Origin: UBA5862 sp002408105 | GTDB lineage: Bacteria > Pseudomonadota > Gammaproteobacteria > Pseudomonadales > UBA5862 | NCBI GenBank assembly: GCA_034189125.1 | Contig: JAXHVB010000037.1 | Coordinates: 1-9,694, forward strand | Reading direction: 5' to 3' | DNA: 9,694 bases | In this document: positions 7,080-9,694 of the stretch, piece after piece | Layout of the letters: the number at the start of each line of letters is the position of its first letter | How positions within the stretch are numbered: the stretch's first letter is position 1 | The notes under the pieces: model-generated | The model's input: the letters and a program-made list of their open reading frames with translations, nothing else | What the model was told of the DNA's origin: nothing | Database searches by the model: none | Program-made: the position numbers and the translations under genes

Positions 7080-8900
7080 ATGAACAACCTGGTACGTGCC
7101 CTGGGGGTCTGCGTTGTCGGACTGTTGACGGCGGCGCCCGCGTTGGCCTGGTGGAACGATGCCTGGCCCTACCGAAAGCAGTTGATGGTGCAGTTCGACC
7201 AGCCTGATGCAATCGTGGAGACGCCTGTGTTGCTGCGGCTTCATGGCGGCAATTTTGCGTACTTTCTCGACCTTGCCGAGGGCGGGGCGGATCTGAGGTT
7301 TGTCGCAGCCGATGACCAGACGGTACTGGCGCACCACATCGAATCCCTGGATGTGGTCAATGAGATCGCGCTCATTTGGGTGCGTGTACCTGTCCAGGCG
7401 TCGCACGAGAGTGCCAAACCGGTTGAGTTTTGGATGTACTACGGCAACCCAGAAGCCAGCGATGCCCAGCAGCCAGAACAAACCTATGGCGTCAACGAGG
7501 CGGCTCGGTTGCACCTGACGGCGTCGCCGATCAAAAACGCGACCCGCTATGCAGTCCCCGTCGAGGCCGAGGGTGTTGCTTTGACCGATGCAGGCTACAT
7601 CGCAGGGGGCGCTGATTTGACTGCCGACTCACAGCTCATCATTGCCGACGCAGGCCCCCTTGGGTTCGACCCAAGCCAGGGGTGGACGCTGTCGTTTTGG
7701 CTGCGCCCACAAACCCAGGACACGGGCGCCCAACGGATTTTCGCCCGGGGCGGCGCCGAGGGCCTGACGCTCTGGCTGGATCGAGCCACTTTGCGCCTCG
7801 AATGGCTGGAGCAGGGTGAACCCTTGGCGAGCTGGTCGGGAGGGCTCGGTGACCCCGCGGCTTGGCACCATCTGGCATTCGTCGGCACAGACACTGGCGT
7901 GAAGGTATACCTCAATGGGGTGGCGGCCGGGTCGCTCGATGGACCAATCAGACCCCTGGGTGGGGCACTCGTATTCGGAGCCAGTGGTGAGGGCCGCGCC
8001 GACGGCATGGTTGGGCAGCTCGATGAGATCGCGGTGGCAGGAGCCGCACGTTCGGCAGAACAGCTGCGGTTTGCTTACCGCAATCAAGAGCGGCAGGGGC
8101 AGGGTCTGCTTACCTATGGAGAGGACGCCAGCCAGGAATCCGATCCGACCGGGCCGGCCAGCTACATGGGGGCAACCCTGCGCAATGTATCGCTGGAGGG
8201 GTGGGTGGTCATTGGACTGTTGGCGGTGATGGCGGTGGTGAGCTGGTTGGTGATGCTGGGAAAAGCCCTGCTGGTGGGCCGTGCCCGAAGTGAAAATGCT
8301 GAGTTTCACCGCGACTTCGTGCGGTTGGCTGTCGGGGAGCTGGGCGCATTGGACCGCGGCGACACGCCAATGGAGGAGGCCCTCATGGACTCGCCTGTGC
8401 TTCTGGCACTGGCCGGTAAGCACGACCACTATCAGAGTTCCCCCATGTACCGGGTGTACCACGCCGGTGTCAGTGAAATCACCCGCCGTTTCGGTGTTGC
8501 CGCAGGTGCGGATGTGCGTCCCATGCTGAGTGCAAGGGCCGTGGAAACCTTGCGCGCCAATATCGACAGTGCCCTGGTCAGGGAGATTCAGCGCCTCAAT
8601 GGGCAGATGGTCTTGTTGACCATCGCAATCAGTGGCGGCCCTTTCCTTGGCCTTCTCGGTACTGTCATTGGTGTGATGATCACCTTTGCCGCCATCGCAG
8701 TGAGCGGAGACGTGAACGTAGCAGCCATCGCGCCAGGTGTTGCTGCGGCGCTGATGACCACCGTTGCGGGCCTGTTCGTCGCCATACCGGCGCTGTTTGG
8801 ATACAACTATTTGCAGACCCGGATCCGCGACATCACCGCAGACCTGCAAATGTTCGTTGACGAGTTCATTGCACGCGTCGCCGAAGAGTACGTGACCTAA
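7080..8900 (+). CDS. DUF2341-LamG-MotA/TolQ/ExbB fusion proton-channel protein
   Basis: 606-residue inner-membrane protein, predicted proton-channel subunit of a TonB-type motor. Residues 1-23 form a signal peptide (hydrophobic core, cleavage likely after ALA). DUF2341 follows from W24 (WWNDAWPYRKQ) to about 130, with the typical FWMYYGNPEA block. Residues ~160-335 form a LamG/concanavalin-A-like domain (GWTLSFWLRP, WHHLAFV, KVYLNG, GQLDEIAVAG). TM1 is ~373-399, a cytoplasmic loop ~400-508, and TM2-TM3 ~509-577 carry the ExbB signature GPFLGLLGTVIG and APGVAAALMTTVAGL. The conserved channel threonines are present (T528 and T561, matching E. coli ExbB T148 and T181 by motif). The Glu of the ExbB motif (E176) is Ala here (A556). 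The topology puts DUF2341 and LamG in the periplasm. The ATG is set by a perfect ribosome site. Family assignment is firm; the ligand of the lectin-like part is unknown. Confidence 0.92.
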   Translation: MNNLVRALGVCVVGLLTAAPALAWWNDAWPYRKQLMVQFDQPDAIVETPVLLRLHGGNFAYFLDLAEGGADLRFVAADDQTVLAHHIESLDVVNEIALIWVRVPVQASHESAKPVEFWMYYGNPEASDAQQPEQTYGVNEAARLHLTASPIKNATRYAVPVEAEGVALTDAGYIAGGADLTADSQLIIADAGPLGFDPSQGWTLSFWLRPQTQDTGAQRIFARGGAEGLTLWLDRATLRLEWLEQGEPLASWSGGLGDPAAWHHLAFVGTDTGVKVYLNGVAAGSLDGPIRPLGGALVFGASGEGRADGMVGQLDEIAVAGAARSAEQLRFAYRNQERQGQGLLTYGEDASQESDPTGPASYMGATLRNVSLEGWVVIGLLAVMAVVSWLVMLGKALLVGRARSENAEFHRDFVRLAVGELGALDRGDTPMEEALMDSPVLLALAGKHDHYQSSPMYRVYHAGVSEITRRFGVAAGADVRPMLSARAVETLRANIDSALVREIQRLNGQMVLLTIAISGGPFLGLLGTVIGVMITFAAIAVSGDVNVAAIAPGVAAALMTTVAGLFVAIPALFGYNYLQTRIRDITADLQMFVDEFIARVAEEYVT

Positions 8901-8922
8901 CCAGCCCCCTCTGCAGCTACCC

Positions 8923-8927
8923 AGGGA
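8923..8927 (+). promoter_or_regulatory. Probable ribosome binding site of the ExbD gene
   Basis: AGGGA lies 7 bases before the ATG at 8935, in the 34-base gap after the ExbB-type gene. It is a moderate match, weaker than the site at 7067. The gap shows no hairpin that would act as a terminator. Confidence 0.55.
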
Positions 8928-8934
8928 CCGCGCC

Positions 8935-9339
8935 ATGAGACAGCAAGAATCCACCCAGATTTACGATGACATCAACATCACCCCGATGCTGGATCTGGCG
9001 TATGTTCTATTGATCATTTTTATCATCATGACGACGGCATCGGTTCAGGGAATTCTGGTCAACCTGCCACAGGCCAGCAGTTCACCGAGCCTGAACAAGC
9101 CCCAAACCAAAGCCATCACCATTACGGCGGAGGGCACCATTTACCTGGACACTTATCCAGTGACCATGGATCAACTGGAACAATCTTTGCGCCAATACAA
9201 GGCGGTGAATCCCCAGATTCCCGTCATCGTCAAGGGCGATGCCAGCGTTCAGTACCAGGTCGTGATCACGGTGCTCGACCTGCTCGGGCGGCTTGAGATC
9301 ACCCAGATCGGTCTGGTCACCGAGAAAATCGTTAGTTGA
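8935..9339 (+). CDS. exbD: ExbD/TolR family biopolymer transport protein
   Basis: 134-residue inner-membrane partner of the ExbB-type channel, forming the proton-driven motor that energises a TonB-like protein. The short cytoplasmic N-terminus leads into the family motif INITPMLDLAYVLLIIFIIM. D20 is the essential membrane aspartate, equivalent to D25 of E. coli ExbD by motif. One transmembrane segment (~20-40) is followed by a periplasmic domain of the usual ExbD fold. This ends in VIVKGDASVQYQVVITVLDL and GLVTE, matching the family pattern of a charged strand, a helix and a final strand. The length is normal (about 130-140 residues). It lies 34 bases after the ExbB-type gene and 14 bases before the TonB-like gene, so translational coupling within the set is likely. 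Assignment to ExbD rather than TolR rests on the TonB-like gene next door. Confidence 0.94.
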   Translation: MRQQESTQIYDDINITPMLDLAYVLLIIFIIMTTASVQGILVNLPQASSSPSLNKPQTKAITITAEGTIYLDTYPVTMDQLEQSLRQYKAVNPQIPVIVKGDASVQYQVVITVLDLLGRLEITQIGLVTEKIVS

Positions 9340-9353
9340 GCGCTCGCGGTCCA

Positions 9354-9694
9354 GTGCACAAGCAAGGTCGATGGCTGCGTCTGCTCCCTGCTGCTGCGGG
9401 CGCTTTGGTGGTGTTGCTGGTGCTGTTCGGCCTGTTCATCTTGGCGCGCATGTTTTTGACGTCTCCGCCGCATCAGACAGAGCGCAAGGTCCAAAGCATT
9501 GCGGTGGTGCAGGCCCCTCCCCCGCCTCCGCCCCCACCGCCAGAGACGCCGCCGCCGCCAAAAATGGAAGAATCGATTCCTGAGCCTGAACCGGTCGAGG
9601 AGCCAGCGCCGCTGGACGACATGCCCGAAGTTTCATCAGATCCTATCGGTCCCTTGGGTCTGGACACAGAAGGAGTGGGAAGCGGCGACGGCTT
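9354..9694 (+). CDS. tonB: TonB-like energy transducer, 3' partial
   Basis: The first ~113 residues of a TonB-type protein, continuing past the window. The only reasonable start is the GTG at 9354 (14 bases after the exbD stop). No ATG exists in frame before the membrane segment, and a TTG at 9336 overlapping the exbD stop is a weaker alternative. The ribosome site is poor. The protein has a basic N-terminus (HKQGRWLR), one uncleaved signal-anchor helix at ~12-31 (LPAAAGALVVLLVLFGLFIL), then a periplasmic proline-rich linker. The linker has nine consecutive prolines (residues 55-63), ET, four more prolines and acidic EPEPVEEPAP. It then turns glycine-rich (GPLGLDTEGVGSGDG). The C-terminal TonB domain, which would contact the TonB box of an outer-membrane partner, is outside the window. 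The helix lacks the His and Ser of the E. coli TonB SHLS motif. Order exbB-exbD-tonB supports the call. Confidence 0.88.
   Translation, partial: MHKQGRWLRLLPAAAGALVVLLVLFGLFILARMFLTSPPHQTERKVQSIAVVQAPPPPPPPPPETPPPPKMEESIPEPEPVEEPAPLDDMPEVSSDPIGPLGLDTEGVGSGDG

Noticed and set aside
7629..8954. 441-codon open frame on the minus strand
   Set aside because: It is antisense to the LamG-ExbB gene, has no recognisable domain, and its composition is unlike its neighbours. It is a codon-bias shadow.
9293..9583. 96-codon + strand frame overlapping exbD and tonB
   Set aside because: It is out of frame with both ExbD and the clear TonB sequence, and its product has no family features.

Overview
The window is a densely coding, GC-rich stretch from a Gram-negative bacterium, most likely a gamma- or betaproteobacterium. 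All recognisable products are envelope proteins of families typical of Pseudomonadota, but the sequence does not allow a genus call. All four genes read on the + strand with gaps of 37, 34 and 14 bases, so they look like one operon. No RNA gene, insertion sequence, CRISPR array, convincing terminator or non-coding stretch over 40 bases was seen.

Region 1 (2-7042) is the C-terminal ~2,346 residues of a giant two-partner-secretion (TpsA) exoprotein of the filamentous-haemagglutinin type with a DUF3739 C-terminal domain. Its N-terminus, where the signal peptide and TPS secretion domain would be expected, lies upstream of the window. It reads as a long beta-helix with a helical island just before DUF3739. 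A short tail carries the only two cysteines of the visible protein.

Region 2 (7080-9694) encodes a TonB-type energy-transducing complex. The first gene is an unusual ExbB/TolQ proton-channel protein whose N-terminus is a secreted DUF2341 plus LamG (lectin-like) module. It is followed by an ExbD/TolR protein and by the first ~113 residues of a TonB-like protein, which runs off the end of the window. The TonB gene starts at GTG.

The genes suggest a surface adhesin made together with its own inner-membrane motor. The ExbB-ExbD-TonB complex would use the proton-motive force to act on an outer-membrane partner, perhaps the TpsB transporter or a TonB-dependent receptor outside the window. The lectin-like domain would sit in the periplasm. 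This resembles what I recall of the Pseudomonas aeruginosa pdt locus (PdtA/PdtB with exbB2/exbD2), so the co-occurrence is not wholly new. What the motor does for the adhesin, and what the periplasmic DUF2341-LamG head binds, remain open.
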